Shown in pieces: positions 21,452 through 33,189 of a stretch of DNA of 64,000 nucleotides (its first letter is position 1; each line of letters begins with the position of its first letter). Origin of the DNA: Cocos nucifera (lineage: Eukaryota; Streptophyta; Magnoliopsida; Arecales; Arecaceae); contig QRFJ01000759.1 of assembly GCA_006176705.1 (NCBI GenBank), positions 124,001 to 188,000 of the forward strand. Reading direction: 5' to 3'. The position numbers and the translations under genes were made by a program. Below the pieces are notes generated by a model. It saw only the letters and a program-made list of their open reading frames with translations, did no database searches and was not told the origin of the DNA.

Positions 21452-22603
21452 ATTCTTCTCCTGTTCAGCAAATGGCTCAATTCGGAGATATGTTATTAAT
21501 CAACCAGTGGGAAGTGTGGCATTGCATGTTGTCAGAACTTACACCTATCACTCGGAAAACTATGCAAATTGTATCCACTATGAAATAAATATATGAAAAA
21601 TATGACGAGTTTTCTTTGCAGAAAGCAATAAATTATGAGGGGAAGGAAAAAATTTAGTGGAAGACATTTTCCTCTAACCTTCTTTTTTCTTCCTTTGCTG
21701 GTTGGCTGGGTAAAATCCAAAGAGAGGAGAAGACAAGGTTGTCCAAAGACAGACGCAAAGCAGCAACTAGACACAAGTAAATACTAAGTGGGCACCAATG
21801 GGAAGCTGAACTGTTGATGCTGGTGATTGCCTCCGATGGTATGTTCAAGAGATGGAGGAAGAACGATGAGTTTCTTTGTTTCGATCGCCTTTCTTTCAAC
21901 AAATAAAATGAAAAACTATATAACAATGGGAGCGTATTTGTGGATTTTAACAAGTTTCTTTGTTTCAATCGCCTTCTTTCAAACCCGCCCAACAGATTAT
22001 ATCTTCTTCCTTCTGTGTTTTTTGATTCTCTGGTTTCAGGCTCTTATTTCTTTTCACTACCCTCCAAGATGCTTAACTGCTATGCTCATGTAAATCTCTG
22101 TTTCCGTCATCCTGCCTGAATTTCTTTGAGGTCCTGTAAATTTTTCTGAATCTGAATAAAATTTCATGGTGGCTGGTTACAGCCTCCAGTACCATCAAAA
22201 AAAAAAAAAAATTTCCTTCTTTCAAACCTTTTTGTTTGGAAGGGTTCCCAGCATAAGTGGCAAATACAAAGGAATAGATTTGATTTTTGCAAATGAGGCC
22301 ACAGTCCAAAGGTATCGAACAAGTTCTGCAATCCCAGCAGTAAATCCTTTTTAAAATTGTTTTACATGGTTTATTTACCAGTAAGATTGGGTGGCTGGGG
22401 CTTATGGTAGACCAGAACTAACTTGTTGATTATTGACATTTGTTAAGAAAGACTGTCAGCAGCACTGAAAAATCTAGCCTTCCTTTTCGGAGCAAAACCT
22501 TCTTGTGTCTGAAAGCCTAGTCCCCCTATGTTCCCCTTCTACTTTTAGATTTGAGATTATTTCTTCTAAGCCTTGTTTAGCTTGCCCTTGTAGCTTGATA
22601 TCT
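21452..22603. other. Upstream flank of the CNL relic, no gene recognised
   Basis: Short open frames exist on both strands but none shows a domain or matches its neighbours. There is a T-rich duplicated phrase: GTTTCTTTGTTTCGATCGCCTTTCTTTCAA at 21870 returns in similar form at 21952. A poly-A run occurs at 22198-22211. The region may hold the old promoter of the resistance gene. Confidence 0.4.
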
Positions 22604-23000
22604 TAAAAGAGTGCTTCGAAGTGAAACAATCTCTTGTTTTGCTCTCTCCATGAAATCCAGCAGACAGTTGAGGCTAAGCTATCCCAGGTAAGTTTGGATA
22701 TGTTGATATGGAGCTTGTCTCGCCAATCCTTCCACATATCTTCCATGGAGTTTGGGATATAAAGTTCTGCATAACCCTTTTGCCAGACCGTTGCAGTGAA
22801 ACTGCATGATATGAACAGATGATTTGTAGTTTCGCTTAAAGAACAGCATAGGAGGCAGCATTGTGGATCTTGAATCTTCTATTTTTAGAAGGTCTCTGCT
22901 GTTAGAATTCTGTTGTGAGAGAGCAGCTAGTTAAAGATTTTTACGTTTTCTGGCAATGATTTTTTCCACTTTTCAAATTTCACCGTTGCTTAGGAAGGTG
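22604..23000 (-). pseudogene. LINE-type retroelement relic: RVT zinc-binding domain
   Basis: On the minus strand the text reads FEKWKKSLPENVKIF, stop, LLSHNRILTAETF, then DPQCCLLCCSLSETTNHLF, ISCSFTATVWQKGYA, and later LTWDSLASTVCWISW with a stop after FEALF. The order W...P.K..F.W....R..T, C..C...ET..HLF..C.....W is the zinc-binding domain found at the C-terminus of plant LINE reverse transcriptases. Stops and a frame change show decay. Nothing else of the element is seen, so it is a 5'-truncated or captured piece. A cellular RNase H-like or zf-RVT protein relic is the alternative. Confidence 0.7.
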
Positions 23001-23132
23001 CAGCATTCTTTAACTATGAAGCTGCCTTTCTAGCTTCATTTCCATGAAGTACCAGCAGTAAAGTTTAACCGGATACCATCCTCTTTCAAGTTTGTCAAGC
23101 CTTGATGATCAAGTGTGTGATTGCATATCCAT

Positions 23133-23279
23133 AATTTGGTCATAAGCCCAAAACGAATGAGTAAAGGATGATATGGGAGCAGCCAAATTTGGCATAGCCT
23201 GAAAGAAACTAGGCCATATCAAACTTGGCAGCTCACATCTCATCCTTCACTCATTTGTTTTGGGCTTATGACCAAGTAT
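23133..23279. repeat. Short hairpin (MITE-like) inverted repeat
   Basis: Arms of about 69 bases (23133-23202 and 23211-23279) are imperfect reverse complements separated by only about 8 bases. Both contain TTGGTCATAAGCCCAAAAC in one orientation or the other. No target duplication was identified. It could be a foldback element or a young microRNA-like hairpin. Confidence 0.6.
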
Positions 23280-23368
23280 CGGTACGTTAAGTGACAGACA
23301 TGACAGAAAATGAATGTTTATTGGAGTAGGATGCACGTTGAGTTATAAAAGCTAGTAGATCACTTAAA

Positions 23369-24248
23369 TGTTGGGTGGTGGAGTTTAATCCATCCAATTA
23401 TAGGACAAAATCAAAATCCAAGAAGTCCAGAAAGAAGTCAAGAGCCCACGAAATACAGAATAATGAAGCCCACGGCATGTGGCCTAGTAGGGCCCATAGA
23501 CTGACCTGCCGTAGGCTTGGACTGCTGGCTGGCGCAGCTCGGATGCTAGCAGGCTAGGTGAGCGGCCCAAGTGGGTGCGTAGGCCCGCTGGCTGGCGCAG
23601 CCCAGGTGCTAGCAGCCCATGCGGGCGCACGGCCTAGAGCACGAGTGCGTGCAGCACATGCACACACAGTCAAACCCATGCGGTACTACGATCCACCATG
23701 GCATGGCAAATCGATGCAGTCCACACAATGGCTGTGGACCCTTAAGAGGTCCACAGCTTAACCATGCGGCTAATGGGGGCAAATTGGTTATTGTGGCAAG
23801 CATGGCATGCACAGATTGGCCAAGGAGCTTCATACACTTGGTCTATGGGCGGTCCACGGGTGTTGGAGGTGCGATTGGATGATCAGCGTTAATTGCGACT
23901 TGATGGGGCTTGATAAGGCTTGATTGGGTGACGATCTAAAGTGCGATCAGATGGCTAAGACTCGAACCGGGGATGATTTGACAGTCTAAAGCTTGATTTG
24001 AGTTTGGATTGAACTTTATTCTCCATTTTGGAGTCGAATTAAAGCAACTTTTGGCCTTTAAATAGGCCTACAGGTAGTGGGGTTTGACAGAATGCAGAGG
24101 GCAGTCGACAGAGATCTCAGGAGAAGACCGAGAGCTAAGAGAGCTTTTCCAAGAGAGAAAAGAAATAGAGAAGAAGAGAGAAAGAAAGAAGGCAAGGATT
24201 CTTTTTGTAAGAAAGCAAGGGTTCTTCTTATGAGTAATCATAGGATGT
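23369..24248 (+). repeat. 5' LTR of old copia element G, left part
   Basis: Starts TGTTGGGTGGTGGAG and is cut by element C at 24249; it resumes at 50195-50458. Joined, it would be about 1.14 kb and ends next to a decayed primer site. It contains TTTAAATAG (24057-24065) as a possible TATA region and a purine-rich stretch after it. The open frames between 23375 and 23882 are GC-rich and without domains. Confidence 0.55.
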
Positions 24249-25845
24249 TGTTAGATATATGCCCTAGAAGTCGGATTGGCTGACACTTGTTATACATTCT
24301 AAGGGCATAATTTATAATTTTGACTTATTAATAAAACTTGAATTTTTCTTTCAATCAATCTATATATTAAGTGTTTGTGATTTATCCATTGGGTTAACGA
24401 GTATGATAACATATATTTTTAAGAATTGAGAATTTGAGATATGTATTATCATAATTAACTCATAAACTACTTTCGATCGTCGGATTGTCCCAAGGATAGT
24501 GATCGATCCTGAAGATTGATGTATGATTACTTTTTTAGGATAGATGAGTCGTGAATCTATGATGTGGAGACATCAGAGCGAAAGTATAGGTACTTGTTGA
24601 GAACAAGGGTACTAAGCGTGACCAACTTCAAGCAGTCGAAAGAAAGTCTACCTTCTCATCGATGACTTGCTTGATGCTGCAGTTGTGTATTTAGTTCTTT
24701 GACCTTAGGTGCATCAACAGTTCACCTTGAGGGTGTTATAGTTTGACTATACCATGACTCAATTTTCTAGCTATTTGGAATTCTGAGGTGTATGTTGGCT
24801 ATAACATGTTTAGTGAAGAAATTAGATTGCACCAATGATCTATCATCCTTGGTAGAGAAGTAGTTCTATGATGATTATGAGATAGAGTCCTAAAGTCTAT
24901 GGCCATGGTAGTGTAAAATAATCGAAAGAAATTTTTATTAGAATGTCACATCAGACTCAAATTAAATGATTCAATCATATGATAGGTATTGGGTTTGACA
25001 AGTCAACCTTAACCTAGATCCTATTGGAACTCACGATGAAAAAATCCAATCACATGATAGTTGTACCGAGAGGTTCTTATTCAATTTTGATGGGTTGCCA
25101 CCATATACTACTAGGTGTTATTGGTGGATTATGGGATCGATTAGAATTATCTTAATGATTGATAATTCTAATTGGATGAATTAGAAAGAGTTCTAGTCCA
25201 TCAAAAGATGTTTCAATGATGTCGATGATGGAGATCATGACATATTCCATTATCATACAGAATTGAACCTATTGGATCACATAAACAAAAGTTTAAGTCT
25301 GGATATTTTTAATTGGACTCCCATAATTCGATTGATTTCGATTTGATCCAATTAGGTTCAAAAAAATCATGCTAGCGTATAATTGGACCTAACTTTCTCA
25401 TGCACTAGATTTCCTGAATAATTTGGACTCAATCAAATTAGATTTGGCTTGTCCAAATGATCTGGATGGGCTTATCCTAATTTGATTAGGACCTTGTCTT
25501 GATATCCTCATGTGGATAAGGATGAGTGGCGCCAAGAGTTGGTGCCCCCTTGCATTTGACCAAGTCTTCATGCGCACAAGAGAGAAGGGGCATGCCCCCT
25601 AGATTTTCTCTAGGGATGCATGCCCCTAGATGTATTTCTTAGAGAGAGAGGGTGCACATCCCCTCCTGGCATGTGCCCCTTTTGGATAGGAATGAGGAAG
25701 TTAGAGTTAGAATTAGTTTAAACCCTTTGACTCATTCAAAAAAAAAATAAACTAAAACAAACTCTTGAGAGGTTTTGATCCGACACCAACCACTTTTATC
25801 TGATGAGAGTGGTGCACGCCCAGATGGCATTTCATGCGACAAATT
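24249..25845 (+). repeat. 5' LTR of element C, first part
   Basis: Starts TGTTAGATATATGCCCTAG, collinear with the 3' LTR from 47948. It stops at GCGACAAA followed by a foreign LTR. The last 303 bases are present again after that LTR (28104-28406). Confidence 0.8.
25541..25843 (+). repeat. First copy of a 303-bp duplication around the foreign LTR
   Basis: Starts GGTGCCCCCTTGCATTTGAC and ends CATTTCATGCGACAAA. It matches 28104-28406 almost base for base; the 3' LTR of C has this sequence only once (from about 49235). Confidence 0.85.
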
Positions 25846-28103
25846 TATTAGATATGTGTGCCCTAGAAGTCAGAATTGGCTGACACTGTTATACACTTCT
25901 AAGGGTAAGATTATAATTTTGACTATAAATAATAAAATGAGTTATTTTCTATCATAATGTATATTTAGTATTTGTGATACATCCCTTGAGTTAATGGCAA
26001 TGATAATTCTTATTTTCAAGAGTTGAAAATTTAAGACATGAATTTTCATTATTAACTCATAAAATGCTCCTGACTGTAGGATCATCATAAGGATGGTGAT
26101 TGATTCGGAAGATTGGTGTATAATTGCTTCTTTATAGTAGATGAGTCTTGAGTCTATGGTGTAGAAACACCAAAGCAAGAGTACAGGTACTCATTAGAGA
26201 ACGAGGGCATTGAGCATGACCACCTCGAGCAGTCATTAGAAAGTCTACCTTCTCGTCGATGACTGGCTCAAAGCTATAGTTGTATGTCTGGTTCTTTGAC
26301 CTGAGGTGCATCGATAGTTCACTTTGAGGGTGTTATATTTTGACTACACCATGACTCAATCTCCTAGCCATTCAAAATCTTGAGGTGTATGTTGGCTATA
26401 GCATGTTCATTGTAGGAATTGGATTGCACCAAGAGGAAATCTATCTACCTTGGTAGATGAGGAGTAGCCCTATGATGATCACGAGAATCAAGTTGATAAG
26501 CCCATGGCCATGGTAGAGTGAAATAATAGAAAGAGTTTCTATTAAGATTTTCACATTGGACTTGAATCAAATGATTAATCAAATGATAGATATTAGGGTT
26601 TGATGAGTTCATCTTAATCCTAATCCTATCGGGGCTCAAGATAGAAAACTTAACCACACAGGTAACTGTACCGAAAGATTCATTTTTAGTTCTAATGGGT
26701 TGCCACCATATGCTGCTAGATGTCATTGATGGATTTTGAGAGCAATTAGAATGATTTAGATGATCAATCATACTAGTTGTCTGAATCAGAAATGTTTTGA
26801 TCCATCGGAAGGTGTTTCGATGATGTTGATGATAGAGATTGTGACATATCTCATTACCATACTTAACTAAACCTAACTGGATCACACAAACAAGAGTTTG
26901 GATCTAGATATCATCAATTGAACTAACCTAGATCAATTGATTTGAATTAGATTCGATTAGGTTCAAGAAAATCGTGCTAGCACACGATTGAGCCTAATAT
27001 TCTCCTTTAATTATTATTAAAAGTTGTCTCGACTGAGCCAAATATGTTTGAACTCACTCAGGTACCTTTACTTGGTCTGACTGGAGCTTGTCTAGGTTAA
27101 AAAAGGATTATCTTAATTTATAAGATGAATTTGAGACAATACCTGCCATTTTTCGTCATCTGCTAAATCCCATTCTAGACATTTGGTCAAACATTGACCT
27201 TTGACACTTAGACATCTGCCCATGTGTCAAGCCATCATAGAAGAGAATATTTGGATCAATCCACCTACTAAAAGGTAGTAGGATAAGGGGTACATGCCTA
27301 GGAAGGCATGTGCCCATGGATTGTGACGCCTGGAGTCTCAAATAGATGGGACTCTAGGTTGCTTCGGGGTTTCTACCTAGGTGGCGCCAAAGACTTATCT
27401 TTGATCAGTCTTGGTGCCATCTAAGGATGATTCAGAGGGGCTCTCATCTGATTAGATTAGATGATATCATTCTATCAATCAGATTTAGATCTGATTCCAT
27501 AAAAGGTCGTGATTGGCTGGGATAATGTGGCACTACATGGTGCAGCAGGGTCTATATAAACCCTATCTGCGCCTAGGATTTAGATCCCTAGCCCATTGCT
27601 TACACCACAAAGCTACTCCTCTCCCTCCTCCATGCTATCTTTAGGTCCTCTCTCTCCTATCCACGCCCAAGAATCTTTGGGCTTCAGTTTAGTGCAATCC
27701 AAGCAAGAGAAAGGCGATGAGAAAGGAAGAAGGCAGCACTACTGCAAGAGACGACACCCGATCTTCAAAAGGAGTTTTGAAGATCTTCCAAATCAGATCT
27801 AGATCTGATATTTAGAGAAGTGATAAAGAAGAAGAAGATCTTTAGATCCTACCCAAGTGGATATTGGTAGAGGTCAGACACTTGCGTGGCTAGATCCAGA
27901 ACCTCAGGGAGACATCAGGGTCATCATAGGATAATCTGATTACCCGCTACAAGATAAAATTAACTTAGATTTAATTTATCTTTTTTTTATTAGATCAATA
28001 ATATCAGATCTGATCTAGATCCAAGAAAATTTTTTTTGTAATATCTCTCTTGATCCAATCAGATCTGAACGAACCTGACCCAAAAAATAGGATTTTTCCT
28101 TCA
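25846..28103 (+). mobile_element. Type 2 copia LTR lying within the 5' LTR of element C
   Basis: Starts TATTAGATATGTGTGCCC (TG decayed to TA) and ends GGATTTTTCCTTCA, 2258 bases, same family as 9526-11796. There is no internal region. The flanking 5-mers (AAATT and GGTGC) do not match. Instead 303 bases of the host LTR occur on both sides. It carries the family's antisense open frame (26445-26885) and a TATATAAA at 27553-27560. Confidence 0.8.
27553..27560 (+). promoter_or_regulatory. TATA box of the type 2 LTR
   Basis: TATATAAA at the position equivalent to 11224 in the solo LTR. Confidence 0.5.
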
Positions 28104-29063
28104 GGTGCCCCCTTGCATTTGACCAAGTCTTCATGCATGCAAGAGAGAAGGGGCATGCCCCCTAGATTTTCTCTAGGGATGCATGCCCCCAGATGTATTT
28201 CTTAGAGAGAGAGGGTGCACACCCCCTCCTGGCATGTGCCTCTTATGGATAGGAATGAGGAAGTTAGAGTTTGAATTAGTTTAAACCCTTTGACTCATTC
28301 AAAAGGAATTTAAACTAAAACAAACTCTTGAGAGGTTTTGATCTGGCACCAACCACTTTTATCTGATGAGAGTGGTGCATGCCTAGATGGCATTTCGTGC
28401 AACAAAAATGCATGAAAATATCAGAATGGGGTGCCTAATGTAAGTAAAGAGTCCTTCTGCTTCTTAAACTTTGATTCTATCAAAGTCTAGAAACCTTGGG
28501 ACTCTAGGTCTCTAGATTTGTCTATAAATAGGAGACTAGTCCAAAGGATTTGGCTATCTGACTCACCAATGGCAAAGCCTTGCTCCACCTCTCCATGCAT
28601 TTTCTCCCTTCTATAGATCCTCTCCCCTACACCCAAGAGTTGGGTTGATCACGACTTCAAGTGTTGAAGTGCTATCCGCACAAGAAGATGACAAAAGAGA
28701 TCCCGATCATGTATCGATCGGAGTGCTGCCAGCGATTGGATCAAAGGCAAAAGAAGAAAGCCTAGATCTAATTTTCAAAAATCATATTGAGAAGGAGAAC
28801 ACCTCTAGATCTAACTCGAGTGGATATTGTAGATGCCGGACACGTGCATGGTTGAAGGCGAACCTTGAAATTAGTTCAAATCATCACAGCGGGAGATTGT
28901 CTACCCATAACAAGTGGTATTTCGAATTCCTATATGTATGTCTTATTTTCAGATTTATGCAATTAGATCTGAGAACATTTAGATCTGATTGGATCGAGGT
29001 AAAAATTTTAAAATTTTGCTGCTTCAGATCCGATCCAATCAGACCGATCTAGAAGTATCTTCA
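28104..29063 (+). repeat. 5' LTR of element C, second part
   Basis: Begins with the second copy of the 303-bp segment (28104-28406), then runs collinear with the 3' LTR to the end GATCTAGAAGTATCTTCA, two bases before the primer site. Confidence 0.8.
28523..28530 (+). promoter_or_regulatory. TATA box of the element C 5' LTR
   Basis: TATAAATA in TTTGTCTATAAATAGGAG; the 3' LTR has the same context at 49655-49662. Confidence 0.6.
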
Positions 29064-29065
29064 AC

Positions 29066-29077
29066 TGGTATCAGAGC
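29066..29077 (+). promoter_or_regulatory. Primer-binding site of element C
   Basis: TGGTATCAGAGC, complementary to initiator methionine tRNA, two bases after the LTR end. Confidence 0.85.
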
Positions 29078-29328
29078 AAGGTTCTAGGTTCATAGATGTA
29101 GATTGTATAGATCTGAATTAGATTTTTATAAGATCAAAAATGTTATCTAAGTTTAATGCATTGATGTATTTTAGTTTGATATATGAGATGTATGTAAAGC
29201 ATGATTAGATTAGATCTTATCTCATATATATAATATATGCTGTAGATTTAGATCTATTAGTAGTAGTAGTAAATTATTTCTGATTAAGGTAGTCCTCTTA
29301 GCCGTCCGGTCATAAGAGTAAGGACTTT
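29078..29328 (+). other. Leader of element C before insertion F
   Basis: Untranslated leader, matching the leader of element A on the opposite strand (about 58460-58600, for example the GCCGTCCGGTCATAAGA region). It continues at 36337 after element F. Confidence 0.65.
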
Positions 29329-30345
29329 TATTGATGCAAAAATTCATCTCGAGATCGGATTGGCTGGAGTTATGCAATGGTGGCAAGTCGGCGATGATGG
29401 GATGGAGGCAGCCGTACCTGTAAGAAAAGTTTTTGATTGGAGTTGGCCTTGGCAGGGATCCTCTGATGCTCAAGTTAGTTCTCTATTTAACAAAGAAAAG
29501 AAGATGAGCATTTGGAGAGAAGAGCTTGCGTACCTTGGGGTTTTCTTTTTTTTCTTTTACAGAAGGGTCCAGAATTTGTTAGGATGGCTCATGGGTTGTT
29601 AATTGTGGGAGAGCAGTGAATTGTCAGAGATATTTTATTTATCCACTATAATATTTTTAGAAATTATGTCAGGTATTGTCCTCTCATGGCATGTGGAGGA
29701 GGAGAACCATCTCTTAATTATATGAGTTGACAACCTAGAGTCAAGAGTGGGGACTTCAGCTCTTGGAACATCTTCAATTAGGACTTCAGTCTTTTTAGGT
29801 TTGGCCTGAATTAGGCCCTTGGCCTCAGCCTTCAGTGACCTTCAATTCAACCTTCAGAAGACATTGGCTTCCACCTCTTGATAACTTTAAGTTCGGCCTG
29901 AGATAGAACCTCGGCCTTAGCCTTGTGGAGACCTTCAATTAGCCCATATTGTGACCCAGGCCTTCATCCTTTGATGACTTCGAGTTCGGCCTGAAATAGA
30001 ATCTCGGCCTCAGCCTTCTGAAGACCTTCAATTAGCCCATATTGTCACTTCCCCTTCTATCTTTTGGTGACTTCAAGTTTAGCTTGAGATAGAACCTCGG
30101 CCTCAGCCTTCTAAAGATCTTCAATTAACCCATATTGTCACTTTGACTTCCATCTTTTGGTGACTTCAAGTTTGGCTTGAGATAGGACCTCGGCTTCAGC
30201 CTTCTAAAGACCTTCAGAAGATCTTGGCTTCCACCTCTTGGTAACCTCAAGTTTGGCCTGAGATAGGACCTCAGCCTCAACCTTGTGAAGACCTTCAATT
30301 AGTTCATATTGTCATATCTTCGGCAGGCATAAAAGTCCCCCAACA
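29329..30345 (-). repeat. 3' LTR of element F
   Basis: On the plus strand it starts TATTGATGCAAAAATTC (TG decayed) and ends AAGTCCCCCAACA, 1017 bases. It is collinear with 35304-36331 but differs at many bases, so the element is old. Confidence 0.75.
29800..30320. repeat. Tandem repeats of about 90 bp within the F LTR
   Basis: Five degenerate copies of a unit containing AAGTTCGGCCTGAGATAG, CTCGGCCTCAGCC and CTTCAATTAGCCCATATTG, starting near 29888, 29978, 30073, 30167 and 30247. The same array is in the other LTR (about 35850-36300). Confidence 0.75.
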
Positions 30346-30349
30346 ATAG

Positions 30350-30362
30350 CCTCCCTACTTCT
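30350..30362 (-). promoter_or_regulatory. Polypurine tract of element F
   Basis: AGAAGTAGGGAGG on the minus strand, four bases from the LTR that starts TGTTGGGGGAC at 30345. This is where plus-strand synthesis would be primed. Confidence 0.55.
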
Positions 30363-30699
30363 GAGTCTGAGCCTTGGTTTGGATGTAGGGAGTATACTAA
30401 ATTGGACTTGCTGAAGACATGTTCTTTTTTGTCATTTAGACTTAGGATCTTCAAGTTTTTAATTAAAATATTTTGAAGGTCTTCAATTTTACTCTTAGAT
30501 TTTTTAGCTTAGATTTCTGCTGACCTCTACTTTCAAAGGTCGAATTTTTGCACATGTTGACATTCTGAGCTTGGATTTTTGCAGATCTTCATCTTTTAAG
30601 ATCAGATTTCTGCACATATTCACATTCTAAGTTTAGATTTCTGTAGATCTTGATATCTAATCTCAAATCTAAAAATTAAAGGTCTGCACATCCCTCGTA

Positions 30700-32275
30700 A
30701 GGATCTTCGTCTACATCAGAATCAGATCCTCCTCCTATTCCTAACATGGTTGGCTTTCATCCTTTGTTAGGGCGAGGTCCTCCTCCTATCCCTAACAAAG
30801 TCATTGGAGAATAAAAAGGCCATTGTGAGGGTCTCTTCTCTTCTCCTGTCTTAAATGACTGGAGACCTTCATCTTGCTCTTGTCAGGATAAGATTCTCCT
30901 TCTATTCCTAATAGGATAGTAGGGGTACAAAAGGGCCATTATGAGGGCCTCTCTCCTCCTTCTGTCCTAAATAATCGGAGGTCCTTGTACGGCTCAAGAC
31001 GAGATCTTCTTTCTGTTTCTAACATGGTTGGCCCTCTTTTTTTTTTTTGTTCTCCTTTCAGGATGAGGTTCTCCTCCTGATCCTGATGGAGTTGGCCTTC
31101 CTTCGTTAGGGTGAGGTCTTTCTTCTATCCTTAATAAAGATACAGGGGCACAAAAAGATCATTGAAAGGCCCTCTTCTCTCCTTCTATCTTAAATAACTG
31201 AAGGTTTTTATTCATGTTAGGATGAGGTTCTCCTCTTGTTCTCAATATGGTGAGTCTTCTTTATCCTCCTATCAGAATGAGATTCTCCTCCTGCTCCTAA
31301 TGGGGTTGGCCTTTCTTCGTCAGAACGAGGTCTTCCTCCTGTCTCTGACAAAGGTATAGGGATACAAAAGGACCATTAAAGAAACCTCTTCCCTCCTCCT
31401 ATCTTAAATAATCGGAAGTCTTCATCTGTATTAGGATAAGATTCTCCTCCTGTTCTTAATATGGTTGGCTCTCTTTATCCTCCTATCAAGATAAGGTTCT
31501 CCTCCTATTCCTGATGGGATTGACCTTTCTTCGTTAGGACAAGATTTTCTTTCTATCCCTAACAAAGGTACAGGGGTACAAAAGAGCTATTGAAAGGGTC
31601 TCTCTCCTCCTCCTATCTTAAATAATTGGAGATCTTCATCCATATCAAGATGAGATTCTTCTCCTATTTCCAACACGATTGGTCTTCTTTGTCCCCTGTC
31701 AGGATGAGGTTCTCTTCCTATTTCTGATGGGGTTGGCCTTTCTTCATTAGGATGAGGTCCTCCTTCTATCCCTAACAAAGGTATAGAAACACAAAAGGGC
31801 CATTGAAAGGGCCTCTCTCCTCCTTCTATCTTAAATAATCAGAGGTCTTCATCCATGTCAGAACAAGATTCTCCTCCTATTTTCAACATGGTTGGCCTTC
31901 TTTGTCCTTCTATCAGGACGAGATTCTCCTTCTATTCCTAATGGGGTTGGCCCTCCTTCATTAGGATGAGGTCCTCCTCCTATCCCTAACAAAGGTATAG
32001 GGGTACAAAAGAGCCGTTGAAAGGGCCTCTCCCCTCCTCCTATCTTAAATAACTAGAAATCTTCGTCCATGTCAGGATGAGGTTCTCCTACTATTTCCAA
32101 CATGGTTGGCTTTCTTTATCCTCCTATCAGGATGAGATTTTCCTCCTGCTCCTGATGGGGTTGGCCTTCCTTCATTAGGATAAGATCCTTCTTTTGTCTC
32201 TAACAAAGGTATAAGAATATAAAAGGGCCATTGAAAGGGCCTCTTCCCTCCTCCTATCTTAAACAACCAGAGGTC
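30700..32275. repeat. Tandem array, about 213-bp period, in element F
   Basis: The phrase CTTAAATAATCGGAGGTCTTC recurs near 30970, 31190, 31405, 31619, 31831, 32046 and 32260. This gives six units of 212-220 bases, with a more degenerate shorter stretch before them. Each unit contains two diverged half-units built on AGGATGAGGTTCTCCTCCT and GGGGTTGGCCTTC. Open frames on the minus strand (31778-31587 and 32266-32072) arise from the repeat and are not convincing genes. Confidence 0.8.
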
Positions 32276-32289
32276 TTCCTTGACTAATA

Positions 32290-32930
32290 TTCTTGTTAAG
32301 TCTGCTTCCTTGGTCTTGATTTTTTTCTTAGCTCAAATTTGGACTTGGTAGTTCGGCCTTAGTTGCGATTTTGATTTTGACTTGGCTGTGATTTTAACTT
32401 TAGCTTGGTTGTCATTTTAACTTTAGCTTATCCTTGATTCTGACCTTGGCTTGGCCTTAAATCTGACCTTTGCTTGGCTTAGGCTTTAACCTCAGATTGG
32501 ATTTTTTTTTTTTTAGCTTGGCTTACTGAGGTTGAATTTTTGTTGGCCTCAATCTTTTGAGCTTGAACCTATGCAGACCTCGAACTTGTATGATCTTTAT
32601 CTCAGATTTATCTTACTTACACTTTGGATAGATCTTGAACTTGACTTTGGATTGATCTTGAGCTTGACCTCGGATTGGTTTGAGATCTGACTTTAGCTTG
32701 GCTTAGATTTTGACCTTGGATTGATCTTTTAATGAGCTCAGCTTACTGAGGTTGGGTTCCTGTTAGCCTTGGATTTGTACGATCTTTACCTCAGACATGT
32801 TTTGCTTGCACTTTGGATGGGTCTTGAACTTGACCCAGGGTTGGTCTAGATTCTAACTTCAGCTTCAGCATTTATTTTTATTTCAGCTTCAGCTTTAGTT
32901 TCTTGAACTTAGTCTTAATTGACTTTGGGT
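32290..32930. repeat. Irregular short repeats of a GACCTTGGCTTGG type
   Basis: Many imperfect copies of TTGACCTTGGCTTGGATTTT and TTAACTTTAGCTTGG in a pyrimidine/G-biased stretch. No regular period and no coding signal. Confidence 0.55.
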
Positions 32931-33189
32931 TTGATCATGATTTTGGTATCCTATAGCCCTGCAAGAAAGAAAAAGAAAAGAAAAATAATAATGGATAGAA
33001 GTTTGAAATTCTTTTACCATGAATTCTTAGTTTGGGAGATCTTAGGTTTTGTTTGACCATCCTGATTCAGATCAGATTTTATCTTCTCCTTTCTTTTCTT
33101 CTTTTTCTCTCTTTCTTCCATTTTTTTTATATATATTAACTTGGCTTCGAGTGAAGTCCATAGGGCCGAGTGTAGAGGTTGTGACTTTT

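Noticed and set aside
21285..22354. Open frames of 60-112 codons upstream of the CNL relic
   Set aside because: The plus-strand frame at 21285 is antisense to the coiled coil; the others are hydrophobic or Ser-rich with no domain and overlap on both strands.
23375..23882. GC-rich overlapping open frames on both strands
   Set aside because: They lie in the LTR of element G and arise from repeats of GCTGGCGCAGC type; no recognisable protein.
31587..32266. Minus-strand open frames with repeated GRPTPSE-like peptide
   Set aside because: They follow the 213-bp tandem repeat, whose unit length varies between 212 and 220 and so breaks the frame from unit to unit.
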